A stretch of DNA of 64,000 nucleotides from positions 1,364,001 through 1,428,000 of the forward strand of contig JARKIF010000015.1 in NCBI GenBank assembly GCA_029378245.1. The letters are read 5' to 3'. The DNA comes from Roridomyces roridus (taxonomy: Eukaryota; Basidiomycota; Agaricomycetes; Agaricales; Mycenaceae). Shown here piece after piece: positions 1-10,724 of the stretch. The notes under the pieces are model-generated. The model saw only the letters and a program-made list of their open reading frames with translations. It did no database searches and had not been told where the DNA came from. The translations under genes were made by a program, and so were the position numbers. Position 1 is the stretch's first letter; every line of letters begins with the position of its first letter.

Positions 1-1
1 A

Positions 2-121
2 ATGGTCCAGTGGGCAAACCATTTCATCGCTCGAAACATTCATCTTGTGCACGAAAAAGGTGGTCGTTGGCGGCCTCGCAGGCAGTATGTGGCTGAGAAG
101 GAGGGGAATTACTTAGACTAA
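2..121 (+). CDS. C-terminal exon of an F-box-family protein (partial, 5' end outside window)
   Basis: An open stretch from the window edge encodes about 39 residues ending at TAA 119-121. It contains GGRWRPRRQYV, which is almost identical to the C-termini of the two complete F-box-family genes in this window (stops at 59386 and, on the other strand, 31127). The residues before it (ARNIHLV) match the 31-kb copy better than the 57-kb copy. The gene is convergent with the BCS1-like gene ending at 409, the same arrangement as at 27.8-35.3 kb. Only the last exon is visible, so the N-terminal F-box itself is inferred from the paralogues. Confidence 0.75.
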   Translation: MVQWANHFIARNIHLVHEKGGRWRPRRQYVAEKEGNYLD

Positions 122-408
122 TAACATTGTGTTCCTCGGCCATCGGTGCACGAGAGGTTCGAGCATACAATAAATCTTCACATACTCAGTGCAGTCACTA
201 GCCCATCATCTCACCGGTTAGAGGTCCACCGGGAGGCAGACTTGCCGGCAAAATGATTCGGATCAATTGATCACCTGATATCAGTAACGTGACTTATGTT
301 CCACTCAAGTTCAACCTCGAAATAAAGCAGAATGGAAATCCACTGGGTCCGCTAAGACCGGTACAAATTGACACAGGGATTAATTTCGTTCCGCCGTATC
401 GTCGTCAC

Positions 409-3138
409 CTATGTGTCCGCAGTCTCAGAAACCGCCGAGTCATCTACACCATCGACACTCTCGAACTCTCCTTGTTTTCCCCGTCCCAAATCCGCGCCTC
501 CATCACTCGCCGCTTGAACCAGCTGTGTATCTGCCTGCCCGCATTCCGGTTCAACTTGAAGGGGCCTGGCGTATCCCGGCGGTGGACTCGGATGGTCATC
601 ATCATCTTCCTCCGAGTCAAACTCCGACCCCGACACGCTGGACTTACTCAGCGTGTCCTGAGTCTGAGCTACAACCCACTCCACAACGCCCTCGACAGCT
701 GCTTTGGGATCACCTTTCTTGGTGAACAGATACCCCTGGATCTGTGCGATCGAATACGTATCGGTAGGCACGGAGGCGGCGAAGTCGGCCGCATAACGAG
801 CGACCTCTTCCTCCGTGTCTGGAAGCGACGATGTTTTTGTGCCACTCTCGTCGATAGATTTCGGATTTTCGGCATCCAGGGGACGGAAGAAGACCTTGAA
901 TACGCCCTCGATCTGTGCTGTGCTGGCAAGACGGAATTCGATCTGAAACCGAGCCTTCATTCGAGGAACCGCGTGCAATTTGATTCTCACCTTCACATCC
1001 ATTCGCCCGGGTCTAATCAACGCTGGGTCCAAATGATCTATGTGGTTCGTCTGGAGAAGGTTTTCTCAGAAAGTGTCCCGGAGGACTTAGTATATACAGC
1101 GCACCGTAGCAAAAGTAATCCGTCCCTCCCCGCTTGAGATTGAATCCAAAACATTGAGTAGACCGCTGAGTGTTACAGCTGATCTAGGCTCCGAATGGTG
1201 GTTTTGAGCGTGTTGATGGTCGACTCTCGACGGGAAAGCGCAATCTATATCCCTGCGATACCAAGGGCGTTACTAAGAAAACGCGCAAATATGATGATGA
1301 AGTCAGACGACGGACTCGAGAAGCAAGATACACCGGGAAGGTGTGTGGCTGATCAGTTCGCCGAGGGTGTAATCGTTCATCCCGGCGTTGGCCAGTGGGA
1401 TTACATATATCTGAGACAGTCAGATGTAGGTTCAATTGCACAGAGATATGGAGTTCGGACCTCCAGCTCGAGCTCTCCCGCCTGAACAAACATATCAGTA
1501 AAATAGAGCATCACTTCAAACACAAATCATACAATCGCATGAACCGTCGAGCTCTTCCCAGTCCCCGGTGCTCCATCTTTCAAGTATCAACAGAAGATCA
1601 GACTCCAGAAGGCAGACGTACAAAGGAGGTATCCTCTCCGATGCGGGATCCCCGCCCTGCTATACCATTCCTTGCCTGCCAAAAAGTCCTTGGCGTCGTT
1701 CAGTATCGTTTCTTTGGTTGATCCCGGCAGGAGGAGCGTGGAGAGTGCTCGCCGAGACTTGCTGATGGTGCGTCCCCAAACGCCGTTCTACGGTTCAATT
1801 CAAACGATTATCAGTGGGTGTCAGCTGCTTTAGGCTGTTACGCACCCCGTTGGCCAGGTGAACAGAGACTTTGTCCCTTCCGGAATAACGTTCCTTGACG
1901 TGGGCCACAAAATCGGATAGGACCTTTCGGTCGGAGGAATGTAAGCTATACAATTGAACAACAACTATAGAGCCAGCAGCCGGGACGTATCGCTCCGAAT
2001 CATCATCACCCGCCCGCGCTGGCGGCCAACCGAGGTCAGACTGCCAGCTCGTCACGGCGAGGTTCATCGTGCTGTTAAAGGCATCTATGCTTATCTGAAG
2101 GTACTGAGTACCGTGGTGTGTACACAGAAGGAAAGGACTCGGAGCGCACCAGGTATTCGAGGACCCAGTGATATGCGGTGTCACCGTGGAAAAAAGTAGC
2201 GTTCAGAAGTGACTCGGACTTGTGGAATCAGTATGAATTGCCTTGAGCCGGAATCGAGGTCCAAGACTCACCGGCTCAGAGCGCACGTCAAACTGTTTCC
2301 GGGGTACGAGCTGTGAATTGGCATAATAAAACTCCCGAGCGGTGGATACGAAGTCGTCTAGAATGCGTGTATTGCGACTCCACAACCTGGGACAGTTTCT
2401 CGTTAGTGCTGCTGCTGAGAACTACGAGTTGAAGGTCCCGACGTTATCATGAGGGTCCCTTTGTGCGCGTTCTCAGCATCGGAGTAGCGAGGAGAACGCT
2501 TTCTCTTTGAAGACGAGGATAAGCATACATTGTTCTTGCAGCGAGAATCAGAACACATACGATGGTCATCCAGTATCCCCTCCACCGCAACAACGAAGGA
2601 CTTTGAGTAGGAGCAGCTTCGTACGAAGGCGCAGGGTGATTGGTCATTTTGCCGGAGTTGGGCATCGGAAGGAGGCGACCGCATGGCTTGTAGACAGCTG
2701 AGTTCCTAGCGAGGACGTTGAACGTCTTACTCTCGTTCCACAGGTTCTGGTTTTCGAGGTAGGCCGTAACCCAGTCGTATGCAAAGTCGTCCATCTGAAA
2801 TTCAGCTTTGACCTGGAGTGTTTGCGTTGGTGAGGTGCATGGGGAGGGAGGTACTCGTACCACAAAAACTGTCAACCGAAGCCGTCGGTGAGCATCGAGA
2901 ACGAGGCTAGGGTACTTGACGTACATTCCTGCCAAAACTCCAGACCCTTCTCCCCAACCATGCGCCCGACTTCAACGATGGTGCCGAGAGTTATGAGACG
3001 GAATAGATCCTTGACAGTGGGGTTCGACCCGACTGCGCGCAAGCCGGAGAGTCCGAATCCCAGAAAATGCGTCCCCGTGTGAAGGGAACGCGAGGCAAGA
3101 TGCTTGATGAGGCGCAGGAGAATGTCAAATATGTTCAT
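409..3138 (-). CDS. BCS1-like AAA ATPase, copy A (14 exons, about 678 aa)
   Basis: A mitochondrial-chaperone BCS1-type AAA protein. Exons on the minus strand: 3138-2925, 2868-2861 (8-nt microexon), 2812-2561, 2504-2443, 2386-2272, 2218-2150, 2094-1846, 1787-1622, 1576-1533, 1481-1461, 1410-1316, 1252-1105, 1050-991 and 942-409. All phases close, giving 679 codons. Seen: Walker A GAPGTGKSST, Walker B CILLLEDIDCAF, a sensor-type THIDHLDPALIRPGRMD-like stretch interrupted by introns, and an acidic low-complexity tail. Upstream of the ATPase core, BCS1_N-like sequence occurs twice in tandem. Compared with copy B (27845-30781) this gene has one extra intron (2442-2387) and lacks about 30 residues just before LHSSDRK. 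In yeast, BCS1 translocates the Rieske protein in the inner mitochondrial membrane; agaricomycetes carry many divergent copies of unknown substrate, so that role is not claimed here. Start ATG chosen by alignment with copy B. Confidence 0.88.
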
Positions 3139-3246
3139 TGAGACTTGAGCGGGGGAGGAGAGATGGTGGGTGTATGCTGTGCGGCTCGACTGATTATTTA
3201 TACCCACAGCCATTGGACCCACCAGGGCGTGCATTTTTCATCATCA

Positions 3247-3480
3247 TCACCACAAGACGGCGATATGCTTTCCGGATGACTCGGGTCTTTCTTTATATGG
3301 GCACTCGAGGAATAGCAATCTTGCATTCGAGTATAGCTTCCTGCCAGTCCAGGCGCCTATTTCCAACAGGTTGAATGATATATCTAGGGCAACTGAACAC
3401 TTGCATGGTATGTATACCATGAAGGATGCGATGGTGATATCGCACAGTGTGGCAGTTGCAAGCGAGATACCAGAGGCCTA
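3247..3480 (-). pseudogene. Fragment of a DUF6534-type membrane protein gene (second relic)
   Basis: Read on the minus strand, a short stretch carries CDITIA and EIGAWT.RKLYSNA, matching the C-terminal half of the larger relic at 3686-4828. The sequence between these motifs is missing and the frame ends at TGA 3247-3249. At DNA level 'ggtgatatcgcac' and 'agtccaggcgcctattt' occur in both places, showing local duplication. It is too short and too deleted to be functional. Confidence 0.55.
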
Positions 3481-3685
3481 TTCGTGGAACAGCAATCTGA
3501 CAGAAGCGGTCCGTGGGATGCTCACGCGTCTTCGTGGCAAGAAATGAATTCAGACTAGGAACGGGTGCGAGTCAATATCAACGCAAAAGTACGGTAGAAA
3601 TGGATGACGTACCTCGCAGAATCGTCACAGATTTACAGGTTCAAAGAAATAAATAAAAAGGGAGAAATAGCGTGAGATGTGAATC

Positions 3686-4828
3686 TCACACGACATTCAG
3701 TGCCCGAGAGTCCTTGTCCTCTGGGACCACCGAGGTGCGCCGAACAATATCTGCAGCAGACGCGGATAACGACTGTTCCACCCCGCTCCCTGTGACGCCG
3801 CTTGTGGTCAGGGTGGGGACCGCAGACATGGCGGCGATGTCCTGTAAAGTCGGAGGAGGATCAGGATGATCGTCTCGTCCGCCGATGGTCACAGCGCACG
3901 AGTTTAGCAGCGCCTGTATGCCCACAATTAGTCTGGAGGTACCCGGCAGAGACACGGCGGACGGACGATTGACCAACATGGCATTCGACTATAGCTTTCC
4001 GAGAGTCCAGGCGCCTATTTCGAAGAAATTGTCATTGGAGAAACACGATCGGATCACGAGTTGGAAGAGGGCAACAGTCGCGGTCAAGGCCCCGGTCTCA
4101 ATGGTGTATCGAATTAATCTGGAGATCATGTGTTTTGCATGCGATGGTGATATCGCACGCGCGGAGGTTGGGAGCCGAATCCTAGCGGCCTATCGGTTCA
4201 AGCTTGCTAAAAGATTCGAAAAAGGGGAAAAAAAGAACACACATACGATCATAGTCAGCGGCCTCCTCAGCATGTCCGTCAACGGAATCGACTTGGCGAC
4301 GATACCTTGTGCGATGCCTGAACCCAATTGGATGAACGCCAACTAAGTATTGGGGATGAGAGCTGAACGAAGAGGAGGCAAGTCATGACCACGCACCACG
4401 AGGATGACTCCGCCAGCAAGCATGGAGCCCGAAAACGTATAGAGGCGGTACGCATAGAAACTCTGGACGATGGTAGCGATGAAAGAGGGCAGGATCGCTG
4501 CGGGGAGCCAGAAGAAAGAGTCGTCGCTCAGAAGCGTGAAATTTCCAAATCCAGATCCGAAATATTTGCACCTAAGAAAAATTATGGCACACCAAATGTA
4601 TGTGTGGTCATTCCTCGTACGCGGCATAAAATGACAAGGCAGTCTGAGCGATGTCGAGGAGAAGAACGGTGTACACGACGACCTTGATAAATCTGCGATC
4701 GTTGGGAAATGCGCAATAATAGTGGTCTAAAAAGATGTAAGCTTGGAATTCATGAGCTAACAGGTCAAGTCACATACAAACTTGAACTACCAAGGAGCCC
4801 ATCAGAGTGAAGCTGAAGCACATGCCAA
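3686..4828 (-). pseudogene. Decayed DUF6534-type multi-TM protein gene
   Basis: Minus-strand pieces line up with the agaricomycete DUF6534 family (orphan multi-span membrane proteins): FSFTLMGSLVVQ, RRFIKVVVYTVLLLDIAQT, YFGSGFGNFTLL, PSFIATIVQSFYAYRLY, IQLGSGIAQGI, ACDITIA, LIRYTIETGALTATVALFQ and a Ser/Thr-rich tail ending at TGA 3686. Plausible short introns separate some blocks, but two joins do not keep phase: the first TM exon to the next, and after ACDITIA, where the family's usual segment is missing and the frame shifts by one. I read it as a pseudogene or a very diverged allele. The family assignment is from remembered family patterns and is moderate. Confidence 0.6.
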
Positions 4829-4889
4829 ACAGCTGTAGGCGTCTGGGTCAGAGACACTGGACACACAGAATCTGAGCGATTGACCGGAG

Positions 4890-5615
4890 GGGTTGCCCTG
4901 TCGAGGTATTGAGGTGTTCCAACTTCCAAGGGACAGAGTAAACACACCAAGCACCCAAATCGTCGGCCATTTGTGGGGAAACACCGAATCGATACCAGCA
5001 CCAGACCGATCCATCCAGACTTTAAAAGTCGCGGCCAAGTGCGAGCTGCCGTCAAGTAGGAGGATAAAAGCAGGCTCATTTCGTTTAAAAGCGGCTATAT
5101 ATGGCGGGGTTAGCTCCAGAGAAACCTGATATCGAGGCGCAAAAGCTGAGAGAGGGCAAAATACGCACTGCATTTCACCATGTAACGAGTCGGCGCAGCT
5201 GGGGAGGTAAAGATCGGCGCACCCTCAAAAAAAGGTTGGCTTTTCTTGGAACAGACGCGCGTCTGTCTTCGGCATGGGTGAAAAGGAATAAGGACGCGAC
5301 GCAATTGGATGAACACCAACTATTAGCGGAGATGACAACCGAAGAAAGAGGAGGCCGTCGATCCCGGAATTTCGCAGCAAAAATCAAGCGTCAGGTCCAG
5401 GACACACAAAAGTGCCCACATCGTCCGCCGGGATTGTGTTATTCATTTGGGGCAATAAAAGCACCAGACCGACCCATCTAGACTTCGAACTTGCCGATGC
5501 CGTGTATGAGGATAACAGCAGCCTGCGGGATTGTTTTGCCTAAAAACGGCGGGGTTAGCTTCAGAGATATCTGAATGAGGTGCAAAAGCTGAGAGAGGGC
5601 AGAGTGCATCTCGCA
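4890..5615. repeat. Degenerate tandem duplication with further DUF6534-type remnants
   Basis: Two copies about 460 bp apart (around 4890-5180 and 5350-5615) share 'gcaccagaccga', 'ggcggggttagct' and 'gcaaaagctgagagagggca'. Between them, at 5300-5350, a copy of the sequence at 4325-4385 recurs ('caattggatgaac.ccaact' followed by a GAAGAGGAGGC-like stretch), the region that in the larger relic encodes IQLGSGIAQG. No intact reading frame spans the region. It continues the decayed membrane-gene array. Confidence 0.5.
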
Positions 5616-5775
5616 GCTGCAGGACAGATCGTGTGAGGCATGATGCATGATGGACGAAAGCAGCGGGAAGATCATTTCGTGATCCGATCATGTGGCTGTA
5701 ACCTTCCCCAAGCCCTGTCCCCGACTCCCTTCCTCGGACCTCCTCCCGCTTGTACCGCTGGCCAGTGCCATTCCC

Positions 5776-7260
5776 ATGTCCGGTGAAACAAGTGCACGAC
5801 TCTCTTCTACACCTCTCCGCCGGCGGATGCACATCCTGGAACGTGCCAGTCGCTCGTTCGCTACAGCCGAGTCTAGCACTCGCAACGGTGACGCAGACGA
5901 CGGAGACGACGATATGCAGCCCTTACCCTCCCCACCAACATCCCACGACTACCATTTTGACGAAGACGACGAGGAGGAGGAGGAGCACGGCTCTGTGGGC
6001 GAAGACGGGGGCATCTCGACTGCGACTGCAGCCCCGTTCTATCCTGACGCCGTATACGAACCACCTACATCCAGTTCATGGTACAAGCCCTCTTACACCG
6101 TGCTCCTTGCGCTCGCGCCGCCAATAGCCAACTGGCTGACGGGTGGAGATCACCTCAAAGACTTGCTTCTACTCCTTTTGCTGGTATTCTATCTGCATCA
6201 GCTCATCGAAGGTGGTTTGCCCCCATATCTACCTACCCCTTACATGTCCCTAAACGATGTCACAGTTCCATGGAACCTTTACCACGCTGCCCGTCCCCGT
6301 CGTCTACCCACATCCGCCGTTCCGAGTGCTCAGCCGTTAATGGCCACCCGCGCCCAATCCGAACTGCGCAGACTCGAATTGTTCCTCCTCTTCATCTGCT
6401 TCCTCGCCCCACTCCTTGGCGTCGCTCTCCTCCGCTCCCTAGCCACCGTCACCACCGGCTCACCAACCCCTATCTCCTGGTTCTCCACCTCGATTTTCGC
6501 GCTGCTCACAGGGCTGCGGCCCCTTCGCGAGCTCACTGCGCGTATCACATCCAGGACGAGCATCCTCCACACGCAGTCACACGCCTATACTGCCCCGCCT
6601 CCTCCTCCTCCGACAGCTCCCGACGCTCAAGTGGCAGCCCTCACCGCCCAGGTCGCAGCCCTCGAGGCGGCCGTGGCACGGCTCACGCAGCGTGAGGAGG
6701 CGTTGTATACGTACGTCGAGGATGCTCTCGCACCGCTCGAAAAGGGCATGCGTCGTGTCGAGCGTCGAGTAGGCAAGCTACGGGCTGCTAGGAAGGCTGA
6801 GCAGGAGCCAGAGCCCCCCGTGACGCCGGGCGGCAGCACCATCTTCGTCCCTGCCCAGCGCAAGTCCCTGCTTACTACATGGCTCTCTTCACCCACCGTT
6901 AATCCCATCCCGATGCGCCCAGCCCCTCCTCCGCCCGTTCCAAAGCTCCAAATGCCCATACACTCCCCACGCCGTCTTCACCTCGACTCGATCCCCGAGG
7001 AGGAGGTCGAGTACGTTGCAGTGGCTTCCACGTCGTCCTCCGTTCGCACGTTACCACCAGCGTACTCGGCTCCTCCCCCTGTAGCCGTCCACGCAAAACC
7101 CAAACCGGCTTTGCTCACGCGTGAAGCCATCCTCGCACTCCTACCCGCGACGCCAGCAGCCCTCGGCCGTGCGCTCGTCGTGCTCGCGCTGTGGCCTGTG
7201 TGGCTCGTGCTGCTGCCTGTACGGGTGGGATTGAGGTACTTGGTCGGGGCCATGGGATAG
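5776..7260 (+). CDS. Intronless multi-span membrane protein with coiled coil, function unknown
   Basis: A single open frame of about 494 aa from ATG 5776. An earlier in-frame ATG at 5692 would add 28 residues; 5776 is preferred because MSGETSARLSS looks like a normal start. The N-terminal third is acidic and disordered (DDGDDD, DEDDEEEEEH). Hydrophobic segments follow at about residues 105-150 (including LLLLLLLVFYLHQLIEGG), 200-222 (LFLLFICFLAPLLGVALL) and 232-250, then a proline run and an Ala/Glu/Arg-rich coiled coil near residues 285-345. A Pro/Ser-rich linker precedes a C-terminal hydrophobic segment (ALVVLALWPVWLVLLP). I do not recognise a named domain. It is divergent or convergent with non-related neighbours, and codon use is strongly C-ending, as in expressed genes here. 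GGATAGGGATAGGGATA directly follows the stop. Confidence 0.75.
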   Translation: MSGETSARLSSTPLRRRMHILERASRSFATAESSTRNGDADDGDDDMQPLPSPPTSHDYHFDEDDEEEEEHGSVGEDGGISTATAAPFYPDAVYEPPTSSSWYKPSYTVLLALAPPIANWLTGGDHLKDLLLLLLLVFYLHQLIEGGLPPYLPTPYMSLNDVTVPWNLYHAARPRRLPTSAVPSAQPLMATRAQSELRRLELFLLFICFLAPLLGVALLRSLATVTTGSPTPISWFSTSIFALLTGLRPLRELTARITSRTSILHTQSHAYTAPPPPPPTAPDAQVAALTAQVAALEAAVARLTQREEALYTYVEDALAPLEKGMRRVERRVGKLRAARKAEQEPEPPVTPGGSTIFVPAQRKSLLTTWLSSPTVNPIPMRPAPPPPVPKLQMPIHSPRRLHLDSIPEEEVEYVAVASTSSSVRTLPPAYSAPPPVAVHAKPKPALLTREAILALLPATPAALGRALVVLALWPVWLVLLPVRVGLRYLVGAMG

Positions 7261-7550
7261 GGATAGGGATATGCGGCGACCCCTTCCTCGGATGTGATGC
7301 ACGTTAGCTTGTATTCTCCCTCCCTCCCTCCCTCCCTCCTCTCCTCACCATTTTGGTCCTCGTCGCTCCCTCCCCCGTCTCTCGGCTTTAAAAACTCTAT
7401 CATACTTATTCCTCAAGAGTCCCTGGTGGCTCGCTATCTCGTATCGTAAACCCTTAGAAATTGCGTAGTGTGTATTGTAACGAAAGTAAAAGTGTCCTTT
7501 TGTACCAAGCATGTCCCATTACGATTGGAGTCAGTAATACTCCAAGATCC

Positions 7551-9225
7551 TCAATGCTCATCCGCCCCTTCCCAACCCCACTGCACCATCTCGGACACCC
7601 CATGATGCTCCCCGACACGCCGTCGTGCGAGGATAGACACGGTGGACGTGGCGGTGCCGATGAATCCCAGAGCGGAGGATTGGATGACGGCGTCAATGAA
7701 CATTGGGTACCTGTCCACCGTCAATTTCGACTTCATCCGGGAGACAAGAAATGAGACAGACCAAGCCCCATAAACTTGCACCGTCCTCTCACTCTTATGA
7801 TCCGCCCTCTTCCACCCCAAGGCACTTACGCCAGCCCACCACCCCGAATCCTCCTCATCGCTCGTCGCAATGACATGCGTGACGCGTATACCCCTGCTTT
7901 CGTATATGTACGTCTGCATCTCTTGCACGCGTTGGGCATATGCGGATATGGGTGCGAAGCATTCCGTGGAGGGCACGCCCCAGATTTCGCACCAGACGGA
8001 AAAGTCGCCGCGTCGGGCGTGGATGGCGATGTACTATTCGTTGTCAAATGTCAGATACTTTTGAAGGAGAGGAGAGGGAAACGCACAGGAGGAACGACCT
8101 CGCCTTCCCCCAGCCCAAACGCCCGCCTGATGTAGGCCTCCCCGATACCCTGAATCGACTCGGTGAAATACATATGCCGCCCAACAGACTGCCACGCCGG
8201 GTGCATGTCCGTCTCTTCCAGCGCCTCGAGTCCAAAGTACATGCTGTTGCAGCAGAAGAGGTGCGTATCGGGTGGATGGGACGTCCCATGAATTCGAGAC
8301 GGCTCGGCTGCAGGGAATGTGGGTAGTTGGATGGCGCGCGGGGTGAAGGAGACGAGGGCAGCCAGTGGCCAGAGGAGGAGGGAGGGCGCGTCTTCGGCGT
8401 GGCTGGCCAGGCGGACCCAGTCACGGGCACGGGTGTACGAGATGTCTGGATGTATTGTGAGGTGGTGCGGATGGAGACATGGGTATCGTACCGAGTTTGA
8501 GGTCCACGGGTGGGTCGAGGTACTCGGAGCCATAATCCCATGTCTTGTTCTGGATGTCCCAGCAGCCAAGCTCCTCGATTATCTCGCTCTTGAGATCCTA
8601 TCACGATTCTTCAGCAGGCTGGATTTGCGACAAGGCTACGACGTACCTTGACCTGCCGCCACTCGAGGATCGGAATGCCCGTGGCGCGCCGGAGCCGCGG
8701 GACGTCGAAAACGTCGCCAAAGTCCATGTGAGGCAGACTGGGATCGAGGTGGACCGGTCGGAATCTGGGTATTATGGGCACCCGCTCGGTCATTTGTGCC
8801 AGGTATATCAGATTCATCTGTCCCGCATTAGACTGCAGTCTGGTGCAAAAGGAAGACGCAGCGTACGAATTCGATGACTTGGTTCGCTGCAAGATACTGT
8901 GAGTGGCGTTTTTCTCGAGGTGGAGGAGACGGACAGGACGTACACCACCCATTGGCTGGCCAGCTCGTAACATACTTGACTTCCGGGCGCAGATTATCTG
9001 CGTCAGAGTGAGTCAATGCCACCACTCATGCTGCGCACACGCACCTCGGAAAGCCGCTGTCGGAGGCCCGTTCAAGAGCAGCTGCGAAGGGTAAGACTCG
9101 GCGAGCCGTGGATCCCTTTCCCTCCAAAAACTCGAGTTGAGAAACCAGACGACGAGTACGACTTGGACAAAAGTGACGCTGAGGCCGATTCGGTGCTTGG
9201 TGGGTAGAGGGAATAGCTTCTTCAT
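7551..9225 (-). CDS. O-fucosyltransferase-like type II membrane protein (8 exons, about 445 aa)
   Basis: Minus-strand exons 9225-9045, 8997-8944, 8886-8867, 8832-8647, 8597-8492, 8445-8087, 8033-7762 and 7710-7551 join in phase to 446 codons. The N-terminus is a cytosolic stub plus one hydrophobic signal anchor (IGLSVTFVQVVLVVWFL), as in Golgi glycosyltransferases. The luminal part has SWPANGWSNQVIEF, ERVPIIPRF, PILEWRQVK, the nucleotide-sugar-type motif IAIHARRGDF, THVIATSDE and YGAWYPMFIDAVIQSS, which match the fungal GDP-fucose protein O-fucosyltransferase-like family (PF10250-type). Acceptor and sugar donor are unknown. The 51-nt intron 7761-7711 is a multiple of three and open, so it is easily missed; removing it restores the conserved YG.WYP motif. 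The 34-nt intron 8866-8833 is unusually short. Confidence 0.8.
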
Positions 9226-9528
9226 CCGCAGTGACGAGGATGACGGCTGTCGCCTAGAGTCTGAGGGGCTGGTGCCCCTGGGACGTCAAGAATGATACAG
9301 GAGATAGCACATATGCCAAGGCGATTCCGGTGGTCTTCGTGCCAAATTCCAACTGCACGTAGGGGACATTGTGGGCAGAAAGCAGGAAGAGCGGGATGAG
9401 TGGAAGGAGGAGACTCGGTCCGCTGATACGAATCAAAAAGTCTGTCTTCTGCCACCATCCGCCTCTAGATCTGGTACTTGCCAAGCTACGACACCATTCT
9501 GGACGTTGACAAGCTCCCACAGCATCGG
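9226..9528. other. Divergent intergenic region
   Basis: About 300 bp between the start of the O-fucosyltransferase-like gene (-) and the start of the interrupted F-box gene (+). No conserved coding signal was seen. It presumably holds both promoters; no clear TATA box was found. Confidence 0.4.
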
Positions 9529-9740
9529 ATGGCCAAACCTTTCGAAATCCCGGAGCTCTTGGCCTCCATCCTGCGCTTTGTGGACACCGACGACCTCCCC
9601 GCGACCGCCCTGATAAACCTCGCCTGGAGTGTCCCATCTCAGCGCCGCCTGTTCTCGGAAATCCAGCTTCACGTCGAGGACGGACGATATCAGCCTTGCC
9701 GTAGTCTGCTGGCGACATTCGAGCGTTCTCCTCACCTCGC
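9529..9740 (+). pseudogene. F-box-type gene, 5' part, interrupted by the KDZ element
   Basis: ATG 9529 opens MAKPFEIPELLASILRFVD, an F-box-like N-terminus (E.L..I...D..L..ALI...W). The frame runs into the terminal repeat of the transposon at 9741. The rest of the gene lies at 26676-27683. Deleting 9741-26675 (element plus one 7-bp target copy) joins ...SPHLA to QFVQELGVEEL with no frame error, so before insertion this was one continuous exon. In this genome copy the gene is split by 16.9 kb and should be non-functional. Confidence 0.85.
9734..9740. repeat. Target site duplication, left copy (ACCTCGC)
   Basis: Seven bases directly before the left terminal repeat (CACTTCAGGC...) are repeated directly after the right terminal repeat (26669-26675). 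The flanking bases differ, so the duplication is 7 bp if the repeat starts with CAC. Confidence 0.85.
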
Positions 9741-10160
9741 CACTTCAGGCTACCTCAAAGCCTACCTACTTAGGCTTGACATATGGCTGAGGGGTGGGGC
9801 CTAAGTAGGTCCCAGGAAGTGGGTATACCCAGTGGTGGTGCACCCACCCACAGCGGTGGGTATACCTACCTGGGGATACCCACCATGTCACGTCACACTG
9901 CGTGGTGGGTATACCCACCTCCCACCGAGCCAGCTCGTTTTTGCGATTCTGGGGGCTGTATGGGGCGGTTTTTGTGCCTGCTTGTGGCCCCCGGCTGGTG
10001 GCTAGCAGGCCACCTCGTTTTGGGGATTTTCACAGCTGTACGGGGCAGTTTTTGTGCCTGCTGCTGGCCCTGGCTGGTGGCTAGTAGCCCAGCTCGTTTT
10101 GGGGATTTTGGGGCTGTACGGGGTGGTTTTCGTGCCTGATGCTGGCCCCTGGCTGGTGGC
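9741..10160 (+). repeat. Left terminal inverted repeat of the KDZ element
   Basis: Nearly identical, inverted, to 26249-26668. The first 170 bp carry three copies of the GTGGGTATAC(C)CAC palindrome; the inner part is a tandem run of 60-75 bp units containing 'ggctggtggctag.agcccagctcgttttgg' and 'gctgtacggggc.gtttt'. Degenerate copies of the unit continue to about 10330 on the left and outward to about 26155 on the right. Open frames here are repeat artefacts. Confidence 0.85.
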
Positions 10161-10724
10161 TAGTAGCCCAGCTCGTTTTGGCGATTTTCACGGCTGTATG
10201 GGGCGGTTTTCGTGTGGCCCCCTGGCTGGTGGCTAGCAGCCCAGGTTGTTTTGACCAATTTTGGTGCTGTACTGTCTGGGGCGGTTTTTGTCCCTGCTGC
10301 TGGGCTGCTCATAGTCAACTCGCTTTTGCAATTTTACCACAATTATGGGCTCATCTTTGGGCCTCTTCCTACTGCTGGGCTAGTAGCTGATGGCCCAGTC
10401 CAATCGTCATATTTCCTGTCCAATTGACGTTGGGTTTCATATCCAGCTTGCTTTTGCCATTGTGGCACACGTACCATACAGCTGGTCCCAGGTCATGGAT
10501 AGTGGCTGACAGTATGCTTGCTTTTTGTATCCTTCTCGTGTCTGTTGTTGCATTACTATTAGTATTAGCCAGGGTGATTCTCGCCATACTTAAACAGCCG
10601 TGTTGGCACATATGCTAATATCAATCGATCGAGGGACAACAACCTTCAGGAATTAATTATACAAGACACCATACCAGCTGGAAAATTTGGCTGGTCTGCA
10701 CCATGGGCACACATGCTCACTGTG

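Noticed and set aside
289..1137. A 282-codon open frame on the plus strand.
   Set aside because: It is antisense to the AAA core exons of the BCS1-like gene and crosses their introns.
7255..7275. GGGATAGGGATAGGGATA, telomere-like.
   Set aside because: Only three units, not TTAGGG, directly after a stop codon and inside gene-dense DNA.
9783..10430. Several overlapping open frames of 60-118 codons rich in GWW/ARFGD repeats.
   Set aside because: They lie in the terminal repeat and its tandem units, occur mirrored at 26119-26626, and have no start context or family; they are repeat artefacts.
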